Of a DNA stretch of 64,000 nt, positions 28,589 to 37,042 are shown piece by piece (within the stretch, counting starts at the first letter, position 1; each line of letters starts with the position of its first letter). A program made the position numbers and the translations under genes. Below the pieces are notes generated by a model. The model was given only the letters and a program-made list of their open reading frames with translations. It was not told the origin of the DNA and made no database searches. Source of the stretch: NORP23 sp050302475. GTDB taxonomy: Bacteria; Pseudomonadota; Alphaproteobacteria; Rhodobacterales; Rhodobacteraceae. The stretch spans positions 62,001-126,000 of the forward strand of contig JBNLBF010000007.1 in the NCBI GenBank assembly GCA_050302475.1, given 5' to 3'.

Positions 28589-29706
28589 CAGACCCGCATC
28601 GGCATCACAACGTAAACCGCGCTGTCATCATTGCCTTCGCGCATCAAGGTCGGATCGCCCGAGGAGTTGAACATGAACACCGCGTTTTCGCGATCCACCT
28701 GACCGGCAATTTCCAGAAGGTATTTCGCGTTGAACCCGATTTCCAGCGGTTCGTCCGCGTAGGCGACCGCCAGTTCCTCATCCGCTGCGCCACTGTCAGG
28801 GGCGTTGACGGACAGGACCAGACGATCCTCGTCCAGTGACAGTTTCACCGCGCGGGACCGTTCTGACGACACGGTCGACACACGATCTACGGCTCTGGCA
28901 AATTCCGCCGCGTCGACTTCCAGACGTTTGTTGTTCCCCTGCGGGATCACGCGGGTATAGTCGGGGAAAGATCCGTCGATAACCTTGGAGGTCAGCGTGA
29001 TTTCTGGCGTTGCAAACCGCACCTTGGTTTCGGAGACGGAGACCGCGATCACCGCGTCGTCGTCATCCAGAAGCTTCATCACCTCGCCCACGGTTTTACG
29101 GGGCACAATCACGCCGGGCAGAGTTTCCGCCCCGGCGGGCAACGGCGCATCGACCTGCGCCAACCGGTGGCCATCGGTGGCCACGCAGCGCAGCGCTTTT
29201 CCCTGTGCGCCCTCGGCCGCGTGCATATAGATGCCGTTCAGGTAATATCTTGTTTCTTCGGTAGAAATCGCGAACTTTGCCTTGTCCAGAAGCCGTTTCA
29301 ACACCGGCGCATTGACCGAGAAATTGCAATCATATTCCGACGATGCCATCACCGGGAAATCTTCTTTCGGCAAGGTCGCCAGACTGAAATGCGAGCGCCC
29401 GGCGCTGATCTCCAATCGTCCGGCGGTGCCGTCATCGGACAATTCCACCATCGCGCCTTCGGGCAGTTTGCGCACGATCTCGTGCAGCGTATGCGCGCCA
29501 ACGGTCGTGGCTCCGGCCTGACTGACCACCGCGGGGGCGGTGTCCAGCACCTCGATATCCAGATCGGTCGCGCGGAAGGCGATTTTGTCGCCTTCGGCTT
29601 CGATCAGAACATTGGCGAGGATCGGGATCGTGTTCCGGCGCTCCACAACGGATTGCGCACGGCTCATCGCTTTCATCAGAGCGCTGCGTTCGATGCTGAC
29701 TTTCAT
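28588..29706 (-). CDS. dnaN: DNA polymerase III beta subunit (sliding clamp)
   Basis: A 372-residue three-domain clamp that tethers the replicative polymerase to DNA. The start MKVSIERSALMKA at 29706 has the ribosome site GGTGGA five bases upstream; the GTG at 29715 is less likely. Diagnostic parts are AMSRAQSVVERRNTIPILANVL near the N-terminus and the C-terminal NSSGDPTLMREGNDDSAVYVVMPMRV clamp-family ending. It follows dnaA after 93 bases and is coupled to recF. Confidence 0.98.
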   Translation of the reverse strand: MKVSIERSALMKAMSRAQSVVERRNTIPILANVLIEAEGDKIAFRATDLDIEVLDTAPAVVSQAGATTVGAHTLHEIVRKLPEGAMVELSDDGTAGRLEISAGRSHFSLATLPKEDFPVMASSEYDCNFSVNAPVLKRLLDKAKFAISTEETRYYLNGIYMHAAEGAQGKALRCVATDGHRLAQVDAPLPAGAETLPGVIVPRKTVGEVMKLLDDDDAVIAVSVSETKVRFATPEITLTSKVIDGSFPDYTRVIPQGNNKRLEVDAAEFARAVDRVSTVSSERSRAVKLSLDEDRLVLSVNAPDSGAADEELAVAYADEPLEIGFNAKYLLEIAGQVDRENAVFMFNSSGDPTLMREGNDDSAVYVVMPMRV

Positions 29707-29799
29707 GGCGTCCACCGTAATTCTTTAACCACAAACAGGTCGGACAGTGACACTATCCGAACCCTCGCGAAGTGCAAGGATTTTAGCGTGAAATTTGTG

Positions 29800-31155
29800 C
29801 TACGCTTCCAGCATCCGGCGCAGCAGCTCGACATCCTCGGCGATCTGACTGTCTGTGAGGGTCAGTTCCTCCACCTTGCGCACGGCATGGATCACCGTCG
29901 TATGGTCGCGCCCGCCGAAGCGCCGCCCGATATCCGGCAGGCTTTTTGAGGTCAGCTGTTTGGACAGATACATCGCCACCTGACGCGGGCGGGCGACATT
30001 GCGGGCCCGGCGCGGCGACAGAAGGTCGGACATTCGCAGATGGTAATGATCCGCCACTTTGCGCATGATTTCTTCGACTGTCACCTTGCGCTCGGACGCG
30101 CGCAGAATATCCGCCAGACATTCCTGCACCATATCCATCGTGATCTCGCGCCCAACGAGGGAAGCGAAAGCGAACAGACGCGTCAGCGCGCCTTCCAGCA
30201 CCCGGACGTTCGAGGAAATGCGATGCGCAAGGAATTCCAGTACGCCCGCATCGATATCGACTCCCGGCATGGTTTTCAGATGTGCCTCGGCCTTGGATTG
30301 CAGAATGCCCAGACGCAGCTCGTAATCCGTCGGGTGCAGGTCAACAACCAGCCCCCAATGGAGGCGCGATTTGATCCGCTCTTCCAGCCCTTCAATTTCG
30401 CCCGGCGCACGGTCGGCGGAGATGATGATCTGCTTGCCCTGATCCACTAACGCATTGAATGTATGGAAAAATTCGTCCTGCGTGGAATCTTTGCCGGCAA
30501 TGAACTGCACGTCATCGACCATCAGCACATCGACGGAGCGGAACAGCTCCTTGAACCCGTGCATGTCCTTGAACCGCAGTGCCTGAACGAAGCGGTACAT
30601 GAACTGTTCGGCGGACAGGTATAGTACTCGCGAGCCTTTGTGCGCCCGCTGATATTCCCACGCAATCGCGTGCATCAAATGGGTCTTACCAAGCCCCACG
30701 CCACCATAAAGGAACAGCGGATTAAAGGTCACCGGCCCACCTTCGGCCACACGTTTCGCGGCGGCATGGGCCAGTTCGTTCGGTTTGCCCACAACGAAGC
30801 TGTCAAAGGTAAAGCGCGTGTCGAGCGGCGAGCCCGGCAGTTCGAATTCAACGGCCTTTTCCTTTTTCGGCTTCTTTTTCTTTTTGCCCCCTTCGGGGTC
30901 AGCCTTGGCGGGGGCTGTGGCGGTTTTGAAGGCGATCCGGTCCACCTGCTGCTTTTCGGCACGGAACTGTTCCAGGATCATGTCACCGTAATTACGCGAT
31001 ACCCAATTGCCGATGAAGCTGGTCGGTGCGGAGAACCGCGCGACTCGACCGTCAGCATTGATAAATTCCAGCGGATCGATCCAGCTTTTGAATTCATCCT
31101 TGCCAAGCGAGTTTCTGAGCTCGCTGCGGATTCGCCCCCAAATATCTTTCGTCAT
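29800..31155 (-). CDS. dnaA: Chromosomal replication initiator DnaA
   Basis: A 451-residue AAA+ initiator. The ATG at 31155 gives the standard N-terminus (MTKDIWGRIRSELRNSLG); the longer frame to 31272 is not family-like. Walker A GGVGLGKTHLMHA lies near residue 153, Walker B LMVDDVQFIAGK near 215, and domain IV has RPRQVAMYLSKQLT plus GGRDHTTVIHAVRKVE for DnaA-box binding. A Lys-rich linker (KKKKKPKKEK) sits near residue 100. It leads dnaA-dnaN-recF. I find no cluster of consensus DnaA boxes near it. Confidence 0.98.
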   Translation of the reverse strand: MTKDIWGRIRSELRNSLGKDEFKSWIDPLEFINADGRVARFSAPTSFIGNWVSRNYGDMILEQFRAEKQQVDRIAFKTATAPAKADPEGGKKKKKPKKEKAVEFELPGSPLDTRFTFDSFVVGKPNELAHAAAKRVAEGGPVTFNPLFLYGGVGLGKTHLMHAIAWEYQRAHKGSRVLYLSAEQFMYRFVQALRFKDMHGFKELFRSVDVLMVDDVQFIAGKDSTQDEFFHTFNALVDQGKQIIISADRAPGEIEGLEERIKSRLHWGLVVDLHPTDYELRLGILQSKAEAHLKTMPGVDIDAGVLEFLAHRISSNVRVLEGALTRLFAFASLVGREITMDMVQECLADILRASERKVTVEEIMRKVADHYHLRMSDLLSPRRARNVARPRQVAMYLSKQLTSKSLPDIGRRFGGRDHTTVIHAVRKVEELTLTDSQIAEDVELLRRMLEA

Positions 31156-31195
31156 AAGTCTACTATCCCTCGGACCTGCGCCCACGGGGTTGTCC

Positions 31196-31615
31196 CTAGT
31201 CCTGAAGCCAGGGCAACCCTTCAAATTTCCATCCATTAACGGCACCGCGATGCCCAGATTCGTCTTTGTCACCCTCGAAACCGCCGGTAATATTCACGCA
31301 TTTGATCCGCCGGTCAGCCTGTGAAATCAGGCTGGCAGCACGCAACGAGCGCACGCCGGACCGGCAAAGGAAATAAATAGTAGAGGGTGGTGTGTCGCCG
31401 ATCTGCTCGAACAGATGTTCGGCGAAGTGTTCATTCCGCTCCATCGTCGGAAAGGTTGCCCACTCAATCAGCAGCGCCGACTTGTCAAGCGCGGACAGAT
31501 CGGGCAGGCCGACATAGGCCCATTCCGGTTTTGTGCGGACATCGACCAGTATCGCGGTGGGGTCTGTTTTCAGCGCGTCCCACGTTTCCGTCGGGGTCGC
31601 TTCGTAAACAGACAT
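31196..31615 (-). CDS. Rhodanese-like sulfurtransferase domain protein
   Basis: A 139-residue single-domain rhodanese from the ATG at 31615. It has the LVDVRTKPEW strand-loop and the active-site loop with Cys84 (FLCRSGVRS), so it can form a persulfide and probably moves sulfur to an acceptor such as cyanide or a biosynthetic partner. The ribosome site GGAG is only two bases from the ATG, so a start further upstream (to 31678) is possible. It lies just before dnaA on the same strand, 40 bases apart. Confidence 0.85.
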   Translation of the reverse strand: MSVYEATPTETWDALKTDPTAILVDVRTKPEWAYVGLPDLSALDKSALLIEWATFPTMERNEHFAEHLFEQIGDTPPSTIYFLCRSGVRSLRAASLISQADRRIKCVNITGGFEGDKDESGHRGAVNGWKFEGLPWLQD

Positions 31616-31860
31616 ATCTCCATCGTTCGGCACGTGGTCGAATCCTTTTTGTCGTTGGACGCCCCGTAGGAGCATCATATTTATCGTGCTGGCGAGCAGC
31701 CTCCTCCCGACTGGGTCTTCCAAGCTCAGCATCGGCAAGGCATAAGAGTCCCGTTGCAGAAAATCGCCTTATTCCGCACAAGAAACCAACCAAAATTGAC
31801 GACGCTTAAGGCAGCGAGCAGTGGAATCGCCTAGCGTGGAGGGAACCTAGCTGGCGGCGC

Positions 31861-31892
31861 AGATTCGCTCAAGTGGTGAGTCAGGCGAATCT
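31861..31892. repeat. Inverted repeat in the gap upstream of dnaA
   Basis: AGATTCGC (31861-31868) and GCGAATCT (31885-31892) are perfect complements, and the loop contains a further CTCA/TGAG pairing. It lies in a 448-base gap (31616-32063) between two divergent genes, so it is not a terminator for either neighbour. The bases after it (31893-32025) are AT-rich. I see no gene in this gap. An origin or regulatory role is possible but unproven. Confidence 0.45.
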
Positions 31893-32013
31893 GGAAAAAT
31901 CAGTAAAAAATTTTCGACCAAGTTGCAGTTTTGTGACGGCGATTTGAAATTTCCCAAACAAATCAACGGCACCGAAGATTTGCACCAATTTATTTTTTGT
32001 GGTCTGTGTTTTT

Positions 32014-32029
32014 TGTGACAAAAATCACG
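32014..32029 (+). promoter_or_regulatory. CRP/FNR-superfamily-like site
   Basis: TGTGACAAAAATCACG fits the CRP consensus TGTGA-N6-TCACA at nine of ten fixed bases. It is 35 bases before the start of a secreted protein gene. The regulator is unknown, and chance occurrence cannot be excluded. Confidence 0.4.
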
Positions 32030-32063
32030 GCATGCCAGCACGTGTTTGTCTATGGAGGGGCAT

Positions 32064-32675
32064 ATGAAAAACTCACATTACCTGATATGTGCAGGAATAT
32101 TCCTAATATCTTCAACAAGTTACAGTCTTGGGCAAACGCCCAGCGCATTGGCAAATTACAACCCTTGCGAATATAGCGATCCGCAGAAATGGGCAGAGGT
32201 TGAATATTTGTTTGCCGATCAGTGGAGCGTTCACCACCGTCCCGGCGTGGCGACGACGCCTCAGGGGGCGATGCCCTTCCCTGAAGATCCCAAGACCTTC
32301 GTGATGGATCTTGCCTATGATCCGCGCGGCCTGTTTTCCGCGAATGACGAGCTGCCCGTTTCGCTTGAATTTTCCTGGACGGACGAGCCGGACTGGACCT
32401 TCAACGAAGTGAAGGACCAGAGCAACAAAATCGTCTTCTCTCCTGAATTCACCAACAGTGATCTGGAGGTCCTGACGGGCTGTACGATAAACGACATGGC
32501 CCGGATCAAAGCCGAGGCTGATGTCACGGTTGAGGGCAACAAGATGCACTTCACCTATCGTCTGGGAATAGCCAGCGCCGATACGATGTATGGTGTGATG
32601 AGTGTCGAATCCGTTGCCAACGGCCAGCCGGTCACGATCAGCCGCGCCGTCGCCTTCACCCGCATTTCCAACTAA
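32064..32675 (+). CDS. Hypothetical secreted protein
   Basis: A 203-residue product from the ATG at 32064, with the strong ribosome site GGAGGGG. It has a signal peptide (ICAGIFLISSTSYSLG) and a mature acidic domain with two cysteines (NPCEYS and TGCTINDM). I do not recognise the family. The next secreted protein gene follows after 12 bases on the same strand, forming a two-gene unit behind a CRP-like site. Upstream of it is the long gap before dnaA. Confidence 0.75.
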   Translation: MKNSHYLICAGIFLISSTSYSLGQTPSALANYNPCEYSDPQKWAEVEYLFADQWSVHHRPGVATTPQGAMPFPEDPKTFVMDLAYDPRGLFSANDELPVSLEFSWTDEPDWTFNEVKDQSNKIVFSPEFTNSDLEVLTGCTINDMARIKAEADVTVEGNKMHFTYRLGIASADTMYGVMSVESVANGQPVTISRAVAFTRISN

Positions 32676-32687
32676 CAGGAGTCCGAT

Positions 32688-33158
32688 ATGAAATATCTGC
32701 TTGCCGCTAGCATGATCACCCTTTCCACCGCCGCTATGGCCGAAGACACATGGACCATCACCACCTCCGAAGGTTTGGAGTTCACGCAGGACATGGACCG
32801 CGCAAAAAATCGGTATGCGATGGAGGATATGTGGGAATTCTCAGGGCAGAAATTTATGGCCCGTGTGGCGCCGGACTTCGATGACGGCATGAATGAAACG
32901 ACTGAGTTCGGAACCAACAACACCATCTTCACCCTGCCGCTGGAAATCAATGGTCAGGTGACACAGGTCGGTTGCGACCCGGCTGAAGACCCCGTCGGCA
33001 CCGCCACCATCACAGAGCTGACGGATGACACCATCAGCGGAACATTCGAGATCGAGATCGTCAGCTGCGAAGATTACATGACAGCCGAGCCCATCGAATA
33101 TGACGGCCTGCCGTTCACGATCAGCGGTGAATTTTCAGTGGAGCGTAAAGAGCTCTGA
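32688..33158 (+). CDS. Hypothetical secreted protein
   Basis: A 156-residue protein with a clear signal peptide (KYLLAASMITLSTAAMA, cleavage before EDTW) and a well-spaced AGGAG ribosome site. The mature part has two cysteines (GCDPAED and SCEDYM) likely to bond, and many beta-strand-like segments. I know no matching family. It is the second gene of the pair and ends just before the rpsT terminator, which it faces. Confidence 0.75.
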   Translation: MKYLLAASMITLSTAAMAEDTWTITTSEGLEFTQDMDRAKNRYAMEDMWEFSGQKFMARVAPDFDDGMNETTEFGTNNTIFTLPLEINGQVTQVGCDPAEDPVGTATITELTDDTISGTFEIEIVSCEDYMTAEPIEYDGLPFTISGEFSVERKEL

Positions 33159-33171
33159 TCCCCAAAACAAA

Positions 33172-33195
33172 AGCGCGCCCGACGGGACGCGCTTC
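33172..33195 (-). terminator. Intrinsic terminator of rpsT
   Basis: Read on the minus strand, the stem AAGCGCG / CGCGCTT with an inner CCC/GGG extension and one bulged base is followed by TTTGTTTT. It lies 22 bases beyond the rpsT stop. It may also slow transcription from the plus-strand secreted protein gene. Confidence 0.8.
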
Positions 33196-33217
33196 GTCAT
33201 TTCAGCTGTGAGCTGGT

Positions 33218-33484
33218 TCAGGCAGACATTGCTTTCACACGCGCAGCCAGGCGGGAAACCTTACGGCTGGCGGTTTTCTTGTGCATGATGCCTTTGCCAG
33301 CACCACGCATCAGTTCCGGCTGAGCCGCCTGAAGCGCTTCGGCAGCAACTTTCTGATCCCCACCTGCAATCGCTTCTTCGACCTTGCGGACGTAAGTGCG
33401 GATACGCGTACGGCGGTTTTTATTCACAGCGGTGCGGCGCTCGATCTGGCGGGCACGTTTTTTAGCTTGAGGCGAATTTGCCAT
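33218..33484 (-). CDS. rpsT: 30S ribosomal protein S20
   Basis: An 88-residue, strongly basic protein starting MANSPQAKKRARQIERRTAVN, the standard S20 signature, with the C-terminal GIMHKKTASRKVSRLAARVKA. It binds the 5' domain of 16S rRNA. It normally sits next to dnaA in this bacterial group; here two secreted proteins and a rhodanese intervene. A terminator follows. Confidence 0.98.
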   Translation of the reverse strand: MANSPQAKKRARQIERRTAVNKNRRTRIRTYVRKVEEAIAGGDQKVAAEALQAAQPELMRGAGKGIMHKKTASRKVSRLAARVKAMSA

Positions 33485-33569
33485 GTCAATAATTCCGGTT
33501 CGTTCGAGATTCGAAGATGAAGCGTGTCTCTAACGCTGGTCCCAGATTAAGTCAACGCCCTTTTCAGGC

Positions 33570-34346
33570 TTATTTATCACGGAAACTGGGCGCACGTTTT
33601 TCGACGAAGGCTTCCATCCCCTCGGTCTGATCATCCGTTGCAAATGCGGCATGGAATGACCGGCGTTCGAACAGTAACCCTTCGCGGAGCGTGGTTTCAT
33701 ACGCACGGTTCACACATTCCTTCACCGCCATCGCCGTGATCGCGGATTTTTCGGCGATCTTGTCAGCGGTTTTACGGGCCTCCGACAGCAGATCACTAGC
33801 CGGGATCACCCGGCTGACCAGCCCGGCGCGCTCGGCTTCGTCCGCGTCCATCATCCGCCCCGTCAGGTGCATTTCCATGGATTTGGATTTACCGACGTAG
33901 CGCGTCAGCCGCTGTGTGCCGCCCAGTCCGGCCACGATGCCTAGGTTGATCTCCGGCTGCCCGAATTTCGCTGTGTCGGCCGCCAGGATAAAGTCACACA
34001 TCATCGCCAGTTCACACCCACCGCCCAGCGCATAGCCAGCAACGGCAGCGATAATCGGTTTGCGCACGCGCAATATCGCCTCGGCTTCGGCGGTGAAATA
34101 ATCCTCGCCGAACATGTCGACGTAACCTTTTTCCGACATTTCCTTCACATCCGCCCCGGCAGCGAAGGCTTTCTCGGATCCGGTGATAATGATGCAACGG
34201 ACATTGCCATTGGCATCCATATCCGCCAGCGCCTGTCCCAGTTCACCCAAGAGCTGCGCATTCAGCGCGTTCAGCACTTTGGGGCGGTTCAATGTGATCA
34301 GGCCGATATGTTCGTCTATTTCGGTCAGGATTGTTTCGTATGCCAT
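33570..34346 (-). CDS. Enoyl-CoA hydratase
   Basis: A 258-residue crotonase-fold enzyme hydrating 2-enoyl-CoA in fatty acid or related acyl-CoA breakdown. The oxyanion-hole segments AFAAGADVKEM and GYALGGGCELAM are present, and a catalytic Glu lies in PEINLGIVAGLGGTQRL. The ATG at 34346 gives the usual MAYETI start; a frame seven codons longer is unlikely. It lies between mutM and rpsT, a common place for this gene in Rhodobacterales. Confidence 0.93.
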   Translation of the reverse strand: MAYETILTEIDEHIGLITLNRPKVLNALNAQLLGELGQALADMDANGNVRCIIITGSEKAFAAGADVKEMSEKGYVDMFGEDYFTAEAEAILRVRKPIIAAVAGYALGGGCELAMMCDFILAADTAKFGQPEINLGIVAGLGGTQRLTRYVGKSKSMEMHLTGRMMDADEAERAGLVSRVIPASDLLSEARKTADKIAEKSAITAMAVKECVNRAYETTLREGLLFERRSFHAAFATDDQTEGMEAFVEKRAPSFRDK

Positions 34347-34399
34347 GTGAGTCCCTTGTCGTTTCACGAATCCCTAGCACGGAAGGTGCTGGGATAAAA

Positions 34400-35239
34400 T
34401 CATCTCTGACAGTGTGGGCAATAGAAGGTGGAGCGTCCGGATTGCACGATCCGCTGAATAGTGCCGTCGCAACCTTCCTTTCGGCAGGGCTCGCCCTCGC
34501 GCCCATAGACCGCGAAGTTGTGCTGGAAATAGCCGAGCTCACCATTTGTCTGGCGATGATCCCGCAGGGAAGAGCCGCCGGATGCGATGGCTTCCTGCAG
34601 CACATCGCGAATAGCGGAGACCAGCGTTTCGATCCTTGGGGCGCTGATCCGCCCCGCGGCGCGGGTGGGGGCGATGCCCGCGCGCCAAAGCGCCTCGCAC
34701 ACATAGATATTGCCCAGCCCCGCCACGATCCGCTGATCCAGCAGCGCCGCCTTGATGGGCATTTTCCGCCCTGACAATCGGGTGAATAAATAGTCAGCGT
34801 TGAACTGATTTCCCAAAGGTTCGGGTCCTAACGCCGCCAACAGCGCGTGGTCGCCTGTGAACAAGTCCATTGCCCCGAACCGCCGCGCGTCATTAAACGT
34901 AATCCGCGCGCCACCCTCCATATCCAACACGACATGATCATGTTTTTCTGGTGTTGGAAGATCATGGTGATGGTCGCCCACCACTCCGCCGGAAATCAGC
35001 ATCCGCCCCGACATGCCCAGATGGATCAGCAGGGTTTCACCCGAGTCCAGCCCTGCCAGAATATATTTCGCGCGGCGCTGAAACCGGGTCACTCGCTGCC
35101 CCTCCAACCGCGCCTGCATATCGAGCGGAAACGGCCAGCGTAGGTCGGGGCGGCGGATGTCGGCATGCAATATCCGCTGCCCTTCCATCACCGGGATCAG
35201 GCCACGCATGACGGTTTCTACTTCGGGGAGTTCGGGCAA
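34400..35239 (-). CDS. mutM: Formamidopyrimidine-DNA glycosylase
   Basis: A 279-residue Fpg that removes 8-oxoguanine and formamidopyrimidines from DNA. The mature N-terminus PELPEVET supplies the catalytic Pro and Glu, LLIHLGMSGRM holds the catalytic Lys/His region, and the C-terminal zinc finger is C-x4-C ... YCPHC. The start directly follows the stop of a secreted-protein gene, without a gap. Full length and all motifs are intact. Confidence 0.97.
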   Translation of the reverse strand: MPELPEVETVMRGLIPVMEGQRILHADIRRPDLRWPFPLDMQARLEGQRVTRFQRRAKYILAGLDSGETLLIHLGMSGRMLISGGVVGDHHHDLPTPEKHDHVVLDMEGGARITFNDARRFGAMDLFTGDHALLAALGPEPLGNQFNADYLFTRLSGRKMPIKAALLDQRIVAGLGNIYVCEALWRAGIAPTRAAGRISAPRIETLVSAIRDVLQEAIASGGSSLRDHRQTNGELGYFQHNFAVYGREGEPCRKEGCDGTIQRIVQSGRSTFYCPHCQR

Positions 35240-35836
35240 CTATTGCATCTCTTCTGGCTTATGTTTGCGACATTCAGCTGCTGCTTCAGATCGGTCCCAA
35301 TAGGACAGTTCCTGCGCCGGGATAGAATGCGTGAACGGAGTCATGTCGCCCTTGCCGTCATAAACCTCCCCCTCGCCGGTCAGGAAATTCAGACTGCACG
35401 CACCGCCATTTTCCAAATCCAGCGTGTCGTACCAATCATTGTAAAACCCCGCCACGCGATAGGCGTCATCGCGAAAGGCGATCGTCAGTTCCTCGTGCCA
35501 GCGATCACGCCCGATGGCTTCGTTCATTGAATTGATCTGGATCGACCCGGCCTCGTTCTCGATCATGCTGGCATGTGACCCCCACATCCGCCCGTTCCAC
35601 GCAACGTCATGAATGCGTCCGACCTCGATATATTCGTAGGTGTTGGAGTCTTCGGCGTAGATTATAAAATCCAGCACCGGACCCAGCTTCTCATCATCCA
35701 CCTGCAACAGCACCGCGCGATCGATGAAGGTTTCATCATCCCAGTTCCCCGTCAATGTCGCGACTACCTGCCAGGGGTGAACCTGTTCCGCGAAAACTGC
35801 ACAGGGGAGCAGCAAAAACACCCAAAGAAACCGCAT
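35240..35836 (-). CDS. Hypothetical secreted protein adjoining mutM
   Basis: A 198-residue protein with a signal peptide (MRFLWVFLLLPCAVFA) and a mature domain rich in acidic and aromatic residues (GNWDDETFIDRAVLL). The middle carries SMNEAIGRDRWHEELTIAFRD. It has two cysteines (ACSLN and ECRKH). I recognise no family. The stop abuts the mutM start, so it is cotranscribed with mutM. It is divergent from the deacetylase gene 55 bases away. Confidence 0.75.
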   Translation of the reverse strand: MRFLWVFLLLPCAVFAEQVHPWQVVATLTGNWDDETFIDRAVLLQVDDEKLGPVLDFIIYAEDSNTYEYIEVGRIHDVAWNGRMWGSHASMIENEAGSIQINSMNEAIGRDRWHEELTIAFRDDAYRVAGFYNDWYDTLDLENGGACSLNFLTGEGEVYDGKGDMTPFTHSIPAQELSYWDRSEAAAECRKHKPEEMQ

Positions 35837-35891
35837 GAAATCCTCCGCTAATGCCTTGTCCGGTGGTTCAGTCTCGCCTAGCTTCGACGCT

Positions 35892-36803
35892 ATGACAACA
35901 GCTTTGATAACCCACCCCGACTGCCTTGGTCACATCACGCCACCCGGCCATCCCGAACGGGTGGAGCGGCTGGAGGCGGTGTTGGCTGCACTGGAAGATT
36001 TCGATTTGGAACGGGTCGAGGCACCTTTGGCCGACGACGCTCAAATCCTTCTGGCCCATCCGGCCAGCTATCTGGATCGTATCAAATCCCACGGTGAGGG
36101 GCCACTCGACGCCGATACCCACATGTCCGCCGGATCGCTGGCCGCCGCCTATCGCGGTGTCGGTGCCAATATCAAAGCGGTCGATATGGTGATGGGGGGC
36201 GAGGTTCAAAACGCCTTTTGCGCCACCCGTCCCCCCGGCCATCACGCTGAACGCGAAACGCCGATGGGGTTCTGCCTGTTTGGCAATGTCGCGATTGCGG
36301 CCAAACATGCGCTGGCGAACGGTGCCAGCCGCGTCGCGATCATGGATTTCGATGTGCATCATGGAAATGGCACACAGGATCTGGTATGGGACGACGAAAA
36401 CATCTTCTTCGCTTCCACCCACCAAATGCCGCTTTATCCCGGCACGGGCGCGGCGCATGAGCGCGGCGCACATGACAATATCCTGAACGTCCCGCTGGCC
36501 CCGAATACCGATGGCGCAGCCTTTCGCCATGCGATGGAAACGCAGGTTCTGCCCTTCATCGACGCCGCCAAGCCCGACCTGATCCTGATCTCCGCCGGCT
36601 TCGATGCCCATCGCCTAGACCCCCTCGCTAACCTCAACTGGGAAGCCGATGATTTCGCATGGGCAACCACCAAGTTGTGTAACCTTGCCGACACGCATTG
36701 TGACGGCAGGGTGGTCTCGACTTTGGAAGGCGGATATGATCTTGAGGGGCTGGCGACATCTGCTGCCGCCCATGTGAAAACCCTGATGGAGCGTGGAAAA
36801 TGA
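35892..36803 (+). CDS. Histone deacetylase family amidohydrolase (HDAC-like)
   Basis: A 303-residue class II HDAC-like zinc enzyme. Catalytic motifs are RPPGHHAERETPMGFCLFGN and DFDVHHGNGTQ (zinc-binding Asp/His), with a further Asp in SAGFDAHRLDP. In bacteria, members deacetylate acetyl-polyamines, acetylated proteins or similar amides; the substrate here is unknown. The ATG at 35892 is the family-like start; the earlier frame from 35835 would overlap the divergent gene. It heads the coupled operon xseB-ispA-dxs, overlapping xseB by four bases. Confidence 0.9.
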   Translation: MTTALITHPDCLGHITPPGHPERVERLEAVLAALEDFDLERVEAPLADDAQILLAHPASYLDRIKSHGEGPLDADTHMSAGSLAAAYRGVGANIKAVDMVMGGEVQNAFCATRPPGHHAERETPMGFCLFGNVAIAAKHALANGASRVAIMDFDVHHGNGTQDLVWDDENIFFASTHQMPLYPGTGAAHERGAHDNILNVPLAPNTDGAAFRHAMETQVLPFIDAAKPDLILISAGFDAHRLDPLANLNWEADDFAWATTKLCNLADTHCDGRVVSTLEGGYDLEGLATSAAAHVKTLMERGK

Positions 36804-37042
36804 CCGACAAACCCGTCACCGACATGTCTTTCGAAGAAGCCATGGCCGCCCTGGAAACTGTTGTCGGCCAACTGGAATCCGGCAACGTGCCGCTGGAAGA
36901 TTCCATCAAGCTCTATGAAAAAGGCGCAGCGCTTAAGGCGCACTGCGAAGCCAAACTGAAATCCGCCGAAGAAAAGGTCGCGCAGATCACCAGCGACGGT
37001 GACGGCAACGCAACAGGGGCGAACCCGGTCGAGATTTCCTGA
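36800..37042 (+). CDS. xseB: Exodeoxyribonuclease VII small subunit
   Basis: An 80-residue XseB, which binds XseA to form the single-strand-specific exonuclease VII. The core SFEEAMAALETVVGQLESG and LEDSIKLYEKG matches the family fully. It starts with ATGA on the deacetylase stop, and the ispA start follows its stop directly. The gene for the large subunit XseA is not in the window. Confidence 0.95.
   Translation: MTDKPVTDMSFEEAMAALETVVGQLESGNVPLEDSIKLYEKGAALKAHCEAKLKSAEEKVAQITSDGDGNATGANPVEIS

Noticed and set aside
29800..32063. Search for an origin with a DnaA-box cluster around dnaA
   Set aside because: No cluster of TTATNCACA-like boxes was seen; only isolated weak matches inside genes.
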